A stretch of 64,000 nucleotides of DNA from Allomuricauda sp. M10 (GTDB lineage Bacteria; Bacteroidota; Bacteroidia; Flavobacteriales; Flavobacteriaceae): NCBI RefSeq assembly GCF_020782875.1, contig NZ_JAJGBN010000004.1:124001-188000 (forward strand), read 5' to 3'. The notes under the pieces were generated by a model. It was not told the origin of the DNA. It did no database searches and worked only from the letters and a program-made list of their open reading frames with translations. Made by a program: the position numbers and the translations under genes. How positions within the stretch are numbered: position 1 is the stretch's first letter; each line of letters starts with the position of its first letter. Positions 8,410-18,158 of the stretch are shown in pieces.

Positions 8410-9228
8410 ATGGAACAACGAAGTAGGTCACCGTATTATCCTGATATTCCACTTTTTCTGGTACTTATCCCCTTTATCAGTGGATTCAATTATTATTTGA
8501 CCTACTCCAATGTAAAACTTAATTGGTGGTTTGCTTTTACGTATACGCTGGATACCTTGATCGGGTATACTGCTTGGTTAGCCGTACGAAAAATGATCCT
8601 TTGGTTCGATAAGAAACTCCCCTACTCCAAAGGCTTTTCCAAAAGGGTCATCATCCAGTTTTTCGCTACCATTTTCATCGGGTTGTTCATCATTAGTTTT
8701 TTGACTGAGCTTTCCAGTTTGATCGTTTACGGAAAGCGGGCACATCCTAGTTTTTATTCGACCGATCTTTTTATCATTTCCATCTGGTTCTTTTTCATCA
8801 ATGCCATTTACATCATGATCCATTATTATTACAAATGGCAGGGCACGGAGCAGAAAGTGAAGGTGGACAAGAAAAAACTTCAAAAAGGTTTTCTGGTGAA
8901 AGAGGGAAAAAATGAAGTTCACATTCCATACCATGAAATTATGGGAATGTCTGTAGAAGACGAGTTTGTGGCCCTACATGCTTTTGATGGCAATCAATAC
9001 CTTTTGGACAAAACATTGGAAAGGGTATTGGAAGAACTTCCAGAGTTCTACTTCTTTAGGTTGAACCGTCAGTTTATTGTGAACAGAAATATGATCCAAG
9101 GATTTTCCAAGTTGGAAAATGGAAAAATCAGTGTTTCTTTAAAAAATCAATTGGCACTGCCTGAAGAAATTCCTGTAAGCCGTACCAAAGCTCCTTCATT
9201 TAAGCGTTGGTTTCGGGACATCTCTTGA
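8410..9228 (+). CDS. Membrane-anchored LytTR-domain transcriptional regulator
   Basis: A 272-residue protein with four membrane segments in the first half (about 13-33, 40-60, 81-103 and 118-138) and a C-terminal LytTR DNA-binding domain (about 165-268). The LytTR motif F-F-R-L-N-R-Q-F-I-V-N is present. There is no receiver domain, so it is a direct membrane-bound one-component regulator rather than a two-component response regulator. Its target may be the adjacent exported proteins downstream, but nothing in the sequence proves it. Confidence 0.9.
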   Translation: MEQRSRSPYYPDIPLFLVLIPFISGFNYYLTYSNVKLNWWFAFTYTLDTLIGYTAWLAVRKMILWFDKKLPYSKGFSKRVIIQFFATIFIGLFIISFLTELSSLIVYGKRAHPSFYSTDLFIISIWFFFINAIYIMIHYYYKWQGTEQKVKVDKKKLQKGFLVKEGKNEVHIPYHEIMGMSVEDEFVALHAFDGNQYLLDKTLERVLEELPEFYFFRLNRQFIVNRNMIQGFSKLENGKISVSLKNQLALPEEIPVSRTKAPSFKRWFRDIS

Positions 9229-9330
9229 CAATTCACCCCATTTTTTGCTACACTTCAAGGTATTTGAACCTCTTTAACCTGAAATTTTAAAGAAGGGATG
9301 GGATATTTGGAGCATTAAATCAATCAAAAA

Positions 9331-9921
9331 ATGAAAACAAAAATTGTATGGATGCTGGTAGGCATCATGCTGTGGCAGTACGGAAATGCCCAATCTTCGG
9401 TGGACAATCACCGCAATTTTCCGTTGATCGTCAGTATCGAGTTTCATTCCCTTTCCCTTCCATTTAAGAACAAAAAACCTTTGTTCAGCAATATAGGCAT
9501 TGGATTGGGCACTGAAGTAAGTCACAATGGCAAGCGAAATTGGGTACAGGAGTTTAAAATGGTCTGGTACGGTAATAAAAGGGTCGGTGGAGGACTTCTT
9601 TTTCAGACTCAAGCTGTTTGGAGGCCAACATTATTCAACGATACCTATTCCGAAATCAAACTTGGAGTGGGATACCTCTATGCCAAGCGTCCCAAAGATG
9701 CCTATCAATTGACGGATAACGGTTGGAAAAATGTGGGCAAAAAGGGCAAGGGCATGTTGGTGATCCCTGCCACCATAGGATTGGGGTATGACACTTATGG
9801 TCAAGGTGCATATGTTTCACCCTTTGCAAACTATCAATTTCTTTTGGCCACCAACTATAATGATAGTATGCCCGTTGTTCCGTTCACCCTGATGGGATTT
9901 GGATCTCGTATTCACTTTTAA
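9331..9921 (+). CDS. Exported protein of unknown function, probable small beta-barrel
   Basis: A 196-residue protein with a signal peptide ending at G-N-A-Q (about residue 21). The mature part has alternating hydrophobic and polar strands rich in Gly and aromatic residues and ends in G-S-R-I-H-F, with a terminal Phe as in outer-membrane barrels. No named family is recognised. The stop lies 11 nt before the ATG of the serine hydrolase gene, so they are likely co-transcribed. Confidence 0.75.
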   Translation: MKTKIVWMLVGIMLWQYGNAQSSVDNHRNFPLIVSIEFHSLSLPFKNKKPLFSNIGIGLGTEVSHNGKRNWVQEFKMVWYGNKRVGGGLLFQTQAVWRPTLFNDTYSEIKLGVGYLYAKRPKDAYQLTDNGWKNVGKKGKGMLVIPATIGLGYDTYGQGAYVSPFANYQFLLATNYNDSMPVVPFTLMGFGSRIHF

Positions 9922-9931
9922 TTCAACATTC

Positions 9932-11068
9932 ATGAAAAAGATATACATAACCATATTGTTCGTTTTGGGAAGCTATTATATTGGATTGGCCCAACAAGAA
10001 TCAAATCCTAAACATCCCAAAGGTGTAGTCGTGGCTCCTATTCTGAAAGAGATTGTGGAAAATGGATGCCCTGGTGCCAGTATTGCCATTTTAAATGAAG
10101 AGGGTTGGTGGATGAAAAGTGAGGGGTTTTCCAATTTAGAAAAGCAACTACCGATGGAAGATTCCCATCTACAGTATCTGCAAAGTATTGCCAAAACCTA
10201 TATGGCCGTTGCCGTTTTAAAACTGTATGAGGAAGGCAAACTTGCCCTTGATGATCCCATCACCATGTATTTAAAACCCTCAATCTCCAAAATGGTGGAC
10301 CGGGCAGACGAGATTACCATCAGGATGTTGCTGAACCATACCTCTGGGGTTCCCGAATACAATTTTGACCCCGAGTACGCCAGCACTCTCCTCCAACATC
10401 CGGATAAACCATTTACGGCTTTGGATTATATCTCATTTATCAATGGTAAAAAGTTGTCGTTTGAGCCAGGTACCCGTTATTCCTACCGTAATACGAACTA
10501 TGTGTTACTTTCCATGATTGTGGATAACATCATGGGAGATCATGGAAAATATATAGAGCAGGTCATTTTTGAACCATTGGGCTTGAAGCACACCTATTAT
10601 CAAATCTCAGATGAAAAATTAAAGGGAGAAAAACTATCGGACAGCTACTGGGACCGTTATAGTGATGGGCTACTGGAAAACATCTCGTACATCCAAAAGC
10701 AGAATGTAACCTACATGGTCGGGGATGATGGCGTTGTGACAACTCCGGAAGAAGCAGTTCTATTCTTAAAAGGATTGTTGGATGGGAAATTATTAAAAGA
10801 TTCCACCTTACAATTGATGAAGACGTGGGTGAACAATGGAGCTGGAAAACCTGCTTACGGATTGGGATTGGGCATAGGGGAAATCCTAGGTCATCCCTAT
10901 TATGGTCATTCCGGTGGTGGAATCGGTGCCGGTTGCGAGCTCCGATATTTTCCGGAAAATAAACTTTATATGTTCATTGCCATCAACATTGGAACGGTGA
11001 CCGAAAGCCCTTTGCATGTAAAAATAGGGGAACTTAGGGATAAACTGTTCGCCACTTTGGCACAATGA
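9932..11068 (+). CDS. Serine hydrolase, class C beta-lactamase fold
   Basis: A 378-residue exported protein with a signal peptide ending near A-Q (residues 20-21). The beta-lactamase/DD-peptidase catalytic residues are present: S-I-A-K (Ser85, Lys88), the Y-x-N element in S-Y-R-N-T-N-Y (Tyr185, Asn187) and a C-terminal H-S-G. This group includes D-peptidases, esterases and beta-lactamases; the substrate cannot be read from the sequence. The ATG at 9932 is preferred over 9899, which would start inside the preceding gene and place residues before the signal peptide. Confidence 0.9.
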   Translation: MKKIYITILFVLGSYYIGLAQQESNPKHPKGVVVAPILKEIVENGCPGASIAILNEEGWWMKSEGFSNLEKQLPMEDSHLQYLQSIAKTYMAVAVLKLYEEGKLALDDPITMYLKPSISKMVDRADEITIRMLLNHTSGVPEYNFDPEYASTLLQHPDKPFTALDYISFINGKKLSFEPGTRYSYRNTNYVLLSMIVDNIMGDHGKYIEQVIFEPLGLKHTYYQISDEKLKGEKLSDSYWDRYSDGLLENISYIQKQNVTYMVGDDGVVTTPEEAVLFLKGLLDGKLLKDSTLQLMKTWVNNGAGKPAYGLGLGIGEILGHPYYGHSGGGIGAGCELRYFPENKLYMFIAINIGTVTESPLHVKIGELRDKLFATLAQ

Positions 11069-12217
11069 TCATCCTCCAAAACCAAAACCGGGGGCAAAAT
11101 TCAAATTAACTTTTTGCCCTCCTTTGGCGATGGATTCATAAATGGCCTCCACGATCATCATATCGCGCTTGCCCATTTCTCCCGGAGCCTTATTGGGTTC
11201 CCCCAAGAGCACGTGCTTGGCAAAATCGTCCATTTGTAATTTTTGTTGGCTTTCGTGTGGAAATTCAAGAATATCCCCATTGGATGTTTTTCCACTCAAT
11301 GGTCCATAATTATTGGCCGGTTGCAACTGAACCCAGCCATTGGTGCCCGAAACATACATACTATTCGCATTGAAATTATGTGAGGTGGAGATATTGGCCA
11401 CTGCCCCACTTGGAAATTCCAATTGGGCCATGATGGTCTCATCCGTATCCTTAAAATATTCAGGTCTGGTACTAAATTCCTGTGCAGAAACCGAAATGGG
11501 GTTCTCCCCTGTCCCGTAAATGGTACTTTGCACGGCATAAACCCCCATGTTCATCAAGGCTCCGCCCCCTGAAAGTTTTTTGTTCAATCGCCATTGATCA
11601 GGATTCCCGGTAGATCTATAAGCGGCTTCGGCAGATATAAATTTGATGTCACCAAACGTTTTTTCCTTTACAAATTGCTTCACTTGTTGCGTGTAAGGCT
11701 CGGAATGTAACCGATATCCCATGCCCAATTTCACCCCGGCAGCCTTACAGGCATTGATGATAGCATCACACTCTTCCACACTGACGGCCATGGGCTTTTC
11801 GCAGATAACATGTTTTCCAGCTTTGGCTGCCCGAATACAAAAATCGGCATGCATGCTGTTGGGAAGCACAACATAAACTGCATCAATCGAGTCATTCTTG
11901 GCGATATCATCAAAATTCTGGTAATTGTAGATATTTGCTTTTGGAATGTTGTACTTGTCGGCCCAGATTTTTTCTTTGTCCGGGGTTCCGGTCACAATTC
12001 CGGCCAAATAACAGTGCTGGGTATCCTGAAGGGCCGGTGCCAATTGGTACGTACTGTAGCTCCCCAATCCTACCAAGGCAATTCCCAGTTTCTTTTTATC
12101 TTGGTTGGGTCCCATGGCGCAGGCAAACGAAGTTACGGACATTAGGGCAGCGCTTCCGGCTCCCTTCATCATTAAACCATTGAAATCCCTTCGGGTCAAA
12201 TTTTTCATCGATGTCAT
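11069..12217 (-). CDS. Gfo/Idh/MocA family oxidoreductase with Tat signal
   Basis: A 382-residue NAD(P)-dependent sugar-type oxidoreductase. The N-terminus has a twin-arginine motif T-R-R-D-F-N-G-L followed by a hydrophobic stretch, so it is exported folded with its cofactor. The Rossmann motif G-L-G-S-Y-S lies near residue 50, and the family C-E-K-P-M-A motif with its conserved Lys is present. The arrangement resembles glucose-fructose oxidoreductase. An alternative start is the ATG at 12208. It is convergent with the serine hydrolase, whose stop abuts its own (1068/1069). Confidence 0.92.
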   Translation of the reverse strand: MTSMKNLTRRDFNGLMMKGAGSAALMSVTSFACAMGPNQDKKKLGIALVGLGSYSTYQLAPALQDTQHCYLAGIVTGTPDKEKIWADKYNIPKANIYNYQNFDDIAKNDSIDAVYVVLPNSMHADFCIRAAKAGKHVICEKPMAVSVEECDAIINACKAAGVKLGMGYRLHSEPYTQQVKQFVKEKTFGDIKFISAEAAYRSTGNPDQWRLNKKLSGGGALMNMGVYAVQSTIYGTGENPISVSAQEFSTRPEYFKDTDETIMAQLEFPSGAVANISTSHNFNANSMYVSGTNGWVQLQPANNYGPLSGKTSNGDILEFPHESQQKLQMDDFAKHVLLGEPNKAPGEMGKRDMMIVEAIYESIAKGGQKVNLNFAPGFGFGG

Positions 12218-12350
12218 GTTTAGTGTGCTGTACTAAAAATACATATAATGATTGAACCTTTATAATTTTATGTTTTTACGATTCCTTTAACAGAAATAGA
12301 CCTTTCAAAATCCTTACTTTTATTGACTAGACTAATTCAACCAAAAAATT

Positions 12351-13841
12351 ATGAGATCTCTTTACCTTTTCAGCATTGCGTTATGCTCTGCTATTACCTT
12401 GACTTTTGCCCAAGAAAGGAAATTACCGATCGATACTACGGTAACTACCCAACATTCGGTAACCATTAACGGCGCCCGTATTGATTACACCGCTGTTACA
12501 GGAACCCAACCGGTGTGGGACGAATTGGGCAAACCGATTGCCTCCCTTCATTATACCTATTACACCAAAAATGGAGTTAAGGATAGGGCGGACCGTCCTT
12601 TGTTGATTTCCTTCAACGGGGGTCCAGGTTCCGGTTCCGTTTGGATGCACTTGGCTTATACTGGTCCTCGTGTACTTAAAATTGATGATGAGGGCTATCC
12701 TATTCAACCTTATGGTGTAAAAGAAAATCCGTATTCGGTTTTGGACGTGACCGATATCGTATACGTAAACCCTGCCAATACCGGTTATTCTCGCACTATT
12801 CCTGAATCTGGAAAGGAAGTGGATCACAAAAAATTCTTCGGTATCAATGCCGATACCAAATATTTGGCCGAATGGTTGAATACTTTCGTGACAAGAAACA
12901 ACCGTTGGAGGTCTCCTAAATACATTGTTGGGGAAAGCTATGGAGGTACCCGCGTAATGGGACTTTCCTTGGCACTACAAAATCAACAGTGGATGTACTT
13001 GAACGGTGTGATCATGGTGTCCCCTGCAGATTATAAGGTGTTCCGTGACAATGATCCTGTTTCAAGTGCATTGAACCTCCCCTATTTTGCTGCTGCTGCT
13101 TGGCACCATAAAGCATTACCAGCCGCTTTACAAAATCAAGATCTTTTGGAGGTGCTACCTGAAGTAGAGGATTTTACGATCAACAAGTTATTGCCTGCCA
13201 TAGCAAAAGGTGGATTTATTCAAGATTCGGAACGTAAGGCCATCGCCGAAAAAGTGGCCTATTATTCAGGTTTGGATGCCCAGGATATCATAGATCAAAA
13301 TTTGGTGGTGCCCACACAATTCTTCTGGAAGGCGTTGATGAGGGAAAAAGGCGGTTATACCATTGGTCGTTTAGATAGTCGTTATTTGGGAATTGATAAG
13401 ACCTTGACCGGCACCAGGCCCGATTATTCTCCAGAGTTGACGTCCTGGTTGCATAGCTTCACCCCGGCCATCAACTATTACTTGCAAGAAGAGCTGAACT
13501 TTAAGACCGACATCAAATACAACATGTTCGGTCCAGTACACCCATGGGATGACAGTGATGATAATGTTCGTGAAGATCTTCGTCAAGCCATGGCACAGAA
13601 CCCTTATTTGAATGTATTGGTACAGTCAGGTTATTATGATGGTGCCTGTACCTACTTTGCCGCGAAATATACCATGTCTCAAGTGGACCCAAGTGGGCGC
13701 ATGAAAGATCGCTTTGAGTTTAAAGGATACCGTTCCGGTCACATGATGTATTTACGTCATGAAGATTTGAAATCAGCAAATGAGGACATCCGAAATTTCA
13801 TTCTAAAAACCCAAGCCAACGGTAAGAGTGCAAAATATTAA
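12351..13841 (+). CDS. S10 family serine carboxypeptidase-like protein
   Basis: A 496-residue exported protein with a signal peptide ending at residue 20 (T-F-A-Q). It has the S10 oxyanion-hole region F-N-G-G-P-G-S-G-S (88-96), the nucleophile elbow G-E-S-Y-G-G (Ser196) and a C-terminal catalytic His in S-G-H-M-M-Y (His464). These peptidases remove C-terminal residues from peptides in the periplasm or outside the cell. A strong terminator follows 20 nt after the stop. Confidence 0.92.
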   Translation: MRSLYLFSIALCSAITLTFAQERKLPIDTTVTTQHSVTINGARIDYTAVTGTQPVWDELGKPIASLHYTYYTKNGVKDRADRPLLISFNGGPGSGSVWMHLAYTGPRVLKIDDEGYPIQPYGVKENPYSVLDVTDIVYVNPANTGYSRTIPESGKEVDHKKFFGINADTKYLAEWLNTFVTRNNRWRSPKYIVGESYGGTRVMGLSLALQNQQWMYLNGVIMVSPADYKVFRDNDPVSSALNLPYFAAAAWHHKALPAALQNQDLLEVLPEVEDFTINKLLPAIAKGGFIQDSERKAIAEKVAYYSGLDAQDIIDQNLVVPTQFFWKALMREKGGYTIGRLDSRYLGIDKTLTGTRPDYSPELTSWLHSFTPAINYYLQEELNFKTDIKYNMFGPVHPWDDSDDNVREDLRQAMAQNPYLNVLVQSGYYDGACTYFAAKYTMSQVDPSGRMKDRFEFKGYRSGHMMYLRHEDLKSANEDIRNFILKTQANGKSAKY

Positions 13842-13860
13842 TGCTAATTGAAACCATACA

Positions 13861-13894
13861 AAAAGGCAGGTCCATAAAGACCTGCCTTTTTTTT
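13861..13894. terminator. Strong terminator after the S10 peptidase gene
   Basis: A perfect 12-bp stem (AAAAGGCAGGTC / GACCTGCCTTTT) with a 6-nt loop and a run of eight T residues. Because the upper arm starts with A residues it could act in both directions. Confidence 0.85.
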
Positions 13895-13979
13895 GAATCG
13901 GATTAGAACTTGATTCTTCCCTATAACTGAAAACTTTTTATGTAAATTAGAACCTTGTACAGTAACTAAAACAAACATT

Positions 13980-14675
13980 TTGAAAACACAAACCACCATT
14001 TGGGCTATGGCATTTTTATTAGGATTGTTGAACCCGTTCAAAACTACCGCACAAGATTGGCCAAACCTTGAAAAGTATAAAAAAGCAAATTCCGAATTAG
14101 CCGCTCCTACATCTGATGAAAACCGAGTGGTTTTTATGGGAAATTCCATTACTGAGGGCTGGATAGGAGCCCATCCTGAATTTTTTAAAGACCATCCCTT
14201 TGTTGATCGTGGTATCGGTGGGCAGACCACGCCACAAATGTTGTTGCGTTTTAGGCAGGATGTTATCAACCTAAAACCAAAAGTTGTAGTGATTTTGGCC
14301 GGAACCAATGATATTGCAGGAAATACCGGGCCCATGACCCTTGAAGAAATCAGGGATAACATCTTGGGAATGGTAGAGTTGGCCAAGGCAAATGGCATAC
14401 ATCCTATTGTCTGTTCCGTACTGCCTGCCTATGATTATCCGTGGAGACCAGGATTGCAGCCTAACATCAAGATACCAAAATTGAATGGCATGCTAAAAGT
14501 AATGGCAAAAGAGCAAAACGTAAATTACCTGGATTATTTTGCGGCCATGGCCGACAAACGTAACGGTTTGCCCAAAGCTTTGACCACAGATGAAGTGCAT
14601 TTGACAAAAGCCGGATATTCCGTTATAGAAAAACTGGTTTTGAAAGCTATTGATGAAGTACTCGCCACCAAATAA
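13980..14675 (+). CDS. SGNH/GDSL-type esterase or lipase
   Basis: A 231-residue exported hydrolase with a TTG start giving a normal signal peptide (cleavage near T-A-Q, residue 25). The SGNH blocks are present: G-N-S-I-T-E-G-W with Ser56, the Gly in G-G-Q-T-T (80-84), G-T-N-D (108-111, Asn110), and the D-x-x-H pair Asp204/His207. It resembles the platelet-activating-factor acetylhydrolase-like GDSL group, often acting on acetylated glycans. Substrate not deducible. Confidence 0.92.
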   Translation: MKTQTTIWAMAFLLGLLNPFKTTAQDWPNLEKYKKANSELAAPTSDENRVVFMGNSITEGWIGAHPEFFKDHPFVDRGIGGQTTPQMLLRFRQDVINLKPKVVVILAGTNDIAGNTGPMTLEEIRDNILGMVELAKANGIHPIVCSVLPAYDYPWRPGLQPNIKIPKLNGMLKVMAKEQNVNYLDYFAAMADKRNGLPKALTTDEVHLTKAGYSVIEKLVLKAIDEVLATK

Positions 14676-14683
14676 AAATTGAA

Positions 14684-15079
14684 ATGACGGATTTTGAGTT
14701 TGTTCATTTATTTGAAACGGGACACTTACCCCCTTCCCTGTTCACGCATGAGGAGCATATTCGTTTGGCCTATATTTATTTGAAGAATTTTGGAGAGGAA
14801 TCGGCCATCGATAAATGCTGTGGAGGTATCCGTGAATTTGACCGATTACATGGGGATGGCACCAAGTTCCATAAGACCTTGACTGTGGCTTCGGTGAAAG
14901 CGGTGCATCACTTCATGAAAAAATCAAAATCCACCACTTTTGATGATTTTATTGTGGAGTTCCCAAAACTCAAAACATCTTTTAAACTATTGTTGGACCA
15001 GCATTATGCCTTTGACTTGCTAAAAAGTGTCAAAGCCAAATCAGAATATGTAGCACCGGACCTCATACCCTTTGATTGA
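14684..15079 (+). CDS. Conserved protein of unknown function
   Basis: A 131-residue cytosolic protein with no signal peptide, starting 8 nt after the SGNH gene. It has an N-terminal F-T-H-E-E-H-I-R-L-A motif, a second cluster F-H-K-T-L-T-x-A and H-H-F-M, and a helical composition. The His residues could be metal ligands but this is only a guess. The stop overlaps the possible TTG start of the next gene by 4 nt. Family not recognised. Confidence 0.75.
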   Translation: MTDFEFVHLFETGHLPPSLFTHEEHIRLAYIYLKNFGEESAIDKCCGGIREFDRLHGDGTKFHKTLTVASVKAVHHFMKKSKSTTFDDFIVEFPKLKTSFKLLLDQHYAFDLLKSVKAKSEYVAPDLIPFD

Positions 15080-15099
15080 AGAATTGGTTACTTTGCAAT

Positions 15100-16107
15100 A
15101 TGCAACAGGGCAAAGTAAGCATCGTCATCCCGTTTAAGAACACTGCTCATTATTTACCGGAATGTTTGGATTCCATTCTGGGCCAAACCTATTCCAATTG
15201 GGAAGTTTTGGCGGTTGATGATCATTCCAACGACCACAGTTTTGAGGTCTTGAGTCAATATGCGGACAAAGAACCACGCATAAAAGTCTTTAAAAATGAA
15301 GGGGAAGGGATTATCCCCGCCTTGCAGACAGCCTATGCCAAAAGTAGTGGAGCCTTTATCACCCGGATGGATTCTGACGATATCATGAAACCGCAACGAT
15401 TGCAACGAATGGTTGATAACTTGATAGCAACCGGCCAAGGACACATCGCCGTGGGGCAGGTGAAATACTTCTCTAACCGTGGGATCAGCAATGGTTATTC
15501 ACGCTATGAAAAATGGTTGAACGGGTTGACATCCAAGGGAACCAATTTTGATGAAATCTACAAAGAGTGCGTAATTCCATCGCCTTGCTGGATGGTACAC
15601 CGGGAAGATTTTGAACGTTGTGATGGATTTGAACCGATGCGTTACCCCGAAGATTATGATCTCGCCTTTCGTTTTTATGAAGGAGGATTAAAAATTCTTC
15701 CGTGCAATGAAATATTGCATCTTTGGCGGGATTACGATACACGGACCTCACGCACCCATGAGCATTATGCCCAAAACTATTTTTTGGATATCAAACTCCG
15801 TTACTTTTTAAAATTGAATCGTGATAAAAATCGTCCCCTGGTTGTTTGGGGAGCTGGTTTTAAAGGAAAAGCCATTGCCAAGGGACTACAAAGTCAAGGG
15901 ATTAATTTTATTTGGCTTTGTGATAATCCCAAAAAGATTGGTAAAAAAATCTATCAGAAAGAATTGGTTCACTTTGATGCTTTGAAAACGCTGAGCAACC
16001 CCCAGAGCATCATTACCGTTGCCAATGGCAAGGAACAAAAGAAAATAAAGATCCATTTGAAATCACTCGGTCAAGAATCCATGAGGGATTATTTTTTCTT
16101 TTGCTGA
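15100..16107 (+). CDS. Family 2 glycosyltransferase with C-terminal Rossmann-like domain
   Basis: A 335-residue enzyme. The GT-A fold starts at once (V-S-I-V-I-P-F-K-N) and includes D-D-H-S (40-43) and the metal-binding D-S-D-D at 91-94. After the transferase domain, about residues 243-335 form a second domain with a nucleotide-binding-like G-A-G-F-K-G-K-A (251-258) and C-D-N-P-K-K. Such an add-on is seen in some sugar-modifying proteins but its role here is unknown. ATG at 15100 gives the usual GT2 N-terminus; an in-frame TTG at 15076 is possible. Confidence 0.88.
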   Translation: MQQGKVSIVIPFKNTAHYLPECLDSILGQTYSNWEVLAVDDHSNDHSFEVLSQYADKEPRIKVFKNEGEGIIPALQTAYAKSSGAFITRMDSDDIMKPQRLQRMVDNLIATGQGHIAVGQVKYFSNRGISNGYSRYEKWLNGLTSKGTNFDEIYKECVIPSPCWMVHREDFERCDGFEPMRYPEDYDLAFRFYEGGLKILPCNEILHLWRDYDTRTSRTHEHYAQNYFLDIKLRYFLKLNRDKNRPLVVWGAGFKGKAIAKGLQSQGINFIWLCDNPKKIGKKIYQKELVHFDALKTLSNPQSIITVANGKEQKKIKIHLKSLGQESMRDYFFFC

Positions 16108-16210
16108 CAACCCCTTTACATCCTATACCTTTAACCCATTAACTCTTCACCCACATTAATTTATCACCCTCTTAACAGCATTATTTAAAATGATCAAATA
16201 TTTTAATGCC

Positions 16211-16218
16211 TATATTTG
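16211..16218 (+). promoter_or_regulatory. -7 box of the BatA-dihydroorotase operon
   Basis: TATATTTG matches the TAnnTTTG consensus, 18 nt before the ATG at 16236. I see no clear -33 TTTG at the expected distance. The position argues against the upstream in-frame ATG at 16206, which would lie before this box. Confidence 0.4.
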
Positions 16219-16235
16219 TTCAATCTAAGTCGGGA

Positions 16236-18158
16236 ATGCAGTTTAAACATCCAGAAATTCTTTTGGCCCTTTTTCTTCTGATCATCCCCCTATTCATTCA
16301 TCTTTTCCAGTTACGTAGATTTCAAAAAACGCCTTTTACCAATGTGGCCATGCTACAAAAAGTAGTATCGGAGTCGCGTAAAAGCAATTCCTTAAAGAAA
16401 TGGCTGCTGCTTTTTACTAGGTTGTTATTGCTGGCCGCGTTGATCTTAGCATTTGCCCAACCGTTTGTGTCCTCAGGAACGGCCTTGCAACAAAAGGAAA
16501 CCGTGATCTATTTGGATGATTCCTTCAGCATGCAGGCCAAGGACAATGGACTGGCTCTATTTGAAAAAGCCATTCAAGACCTTATTAAAAATGTGGATGA
16601 GGAGTCGGTTTTCAGTCTTTTTACCAATACCCAAACGTTTACCAATATTCAGATAAAGGATATCCAAAACAACCTGTTGTCCTTGCCCTATACCTTCAAA
16701 CAGTTGAACCTTGATGAAATAGAACTGAAGGCGAATACCCTGTTTTCCAAATCGAACAATTCCACAAAAAACTTGATGGTTATATCTGATTTTCAAGATA
16801 GAATGGCAACCGGAACCCAACCATTGGATAGTGCGCTGCATCCCTATTTTGTTACCTTAAGACCTAGGGAAATGCGCAACGTTTCCTTGGATTCCGTTTT
16901 TCTTGCAGACCGATTTTCGGACCAAGCCAAGCTTACGGTGCTTTTATCTGGAGGTGAGCCAGAGGAAGCCTTGCCGCTATCGTTGTACAATGATGAAAAT
17001 CTGATTGCCAAAACGGCTGCAAAATTTGGTTCCAATACAAAGGCTAGAGTTGAATTTTCTATACCAGGAAATGAAAAAATCAATGGGAGGTTGACCCTTA
17101 TTGACAATGGATTGGCATACGATAACACCTTTTATTTCAACATCAATGAAACTGAAAAGATCAAGGTGTTGGCTATCAGTGAATCCAATAGTGATTACTT
17201 GAGTAGACTTTTCACGGAGGACGAATTTGACCTTCAAAATTTCAAGCTCAATCAATTGGATTACAGCAAACTTGATGATCAAAATGTGGTCATCTTGGAT
17301 AATTTAAAGGCCATCCCAAATAGCCTTCAAAATGTACTCCGCACCTTTAAAAACAATGGTGGAACCTTAATCCTGATACCGGCCGCAGATAGTGATCTTG
17401 CTTCTTACAACCCCTTTTTATCAGGTCCGTCCAACATCCGTTTTATTGAAAAAGTATCATCAAATACCAAATTGACCACCATTGCTTTTGACCATCCGCT
17501 TTACAGGAATGTCTTTGAAAAACAGGTGACCAATTTCCAATATCCTTCGGTAAAGGAATATTTTAAGGTCCAGTCCAACTTGCCCAGTATATTAACTTTG
17601 GAAGGTGGTGATGCATTTTTATCGGGGACGGATGGACTTTACATTTTTTCGACGCCCTTGGAACTGGAAAATTCCAATTTTAAGAATTCCCCGTTGATCG
17701 TGCCCACCTTTTACAATATGGCAATTTCCAGCCTGAAGGCCCCTGAACTCTATCATACCTTGGGAGTTCCAAGCAATATAGATGTCACCACCAGTTTGGG
17801 AAATGATGATATTTTATCGGTTGCGAAAGAAGGATATGAATTTATTCCGCTTCAACAGACCTTTCCCAACCGGGTACGTCTTTCTTTTGACCAAAATCCA
17901 ACTGAAGACGGCATTTATACCATTTCAGAAAATGGGAATGCCCTGCAACATATCAGTTTTAATTATCCAAGAGTTGAAAGCCAACTCAGCTATCTGGATT
18001 TGGAAAGTTTTTCCCAAGCCAATATACAAGACTCCGTGGTGTCCGTGTTCGAACAATTGGAACAGGACAACAACATAACGGCTTATTGGAAATGGTTTGT
18101 TATTTTAGCGTTGCTGCTGGCACTCATCGAGGTTATCATTCAAAAATTCGTTACATGA
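16236..18158 (+). CDS. BatA-domain / von Willebrand A-type membrane protein
   Basis: A 640-residue protein with the BatA N-terminal region: F-K-H-P-E-I-L-L-A-L then a membrane segment (about 8-24), a link, and a second segment (about 56-76). A degenerate vWA domain follows with a MIDAS-like D-D-S-F-S (94-98). The large central part is extracytoplasmic, and a last membrane segment lies near the C-terminus (about 618-635). Bat proteins are linked to aerotolerance and surface protein assembly in Bacteroidota, but the job of this solo type is not known. Its stop TGA overlaps the ATG of the next gene. Confidence 0.88.
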   Translation: MQFKHPEILLALFLLIIPLFIHLFQLRRFQKTPFTNVAMLQKVVSESRKSNSLKKWLLLFTRLLLLAALILAFAQPFVSSGTALQQKETVIYLDDSFSMQAKDNGLALFEKAIQDLIKNVDEESVFSLFTNTQTFTNIQIKDIQNNLLSLPYTFKQLNLDEIELKANTLFSKSNNSTKNLMVISDFQDRMATGTQPLDSALHPYFVTLRPREMRNVSLDSVFLADRFSDQAKLTVLLSGGEPEEALPLSLYNDENLIAKTAAKFGSNTKARVEFSIPGNEKINGRLTLIDNGLAYDNTFYFNINETEKIKVLAISESNSDYLSRLFTEDEFDLQNFKLNQLDYSKLDDQNVVILDNLKAIPNSLQNVLRTFKNNGGTLILIPAADSDLASYNPFLSGPSNIRFIEKVSSNTKLTTIAFDHPLYRNVFEKQVTNFQYPSVKEYFKVQSNLPSILTLEGGDAFLSGTDGLYIFSTPLELENSNFKNSPLIVPTFYNMAISSLKAPELYHTLGVPSNIDVTTSLGNDDILSVAKEGYEFIPLQQTFPNRVRLSFDQNPTEDGIYTISENGNALQHISFNYPRVESQLSYLDLESFSQANIQDSVVSVFEQLEQDNNITAYWKWFVILALLLALIEVIIQKFVT

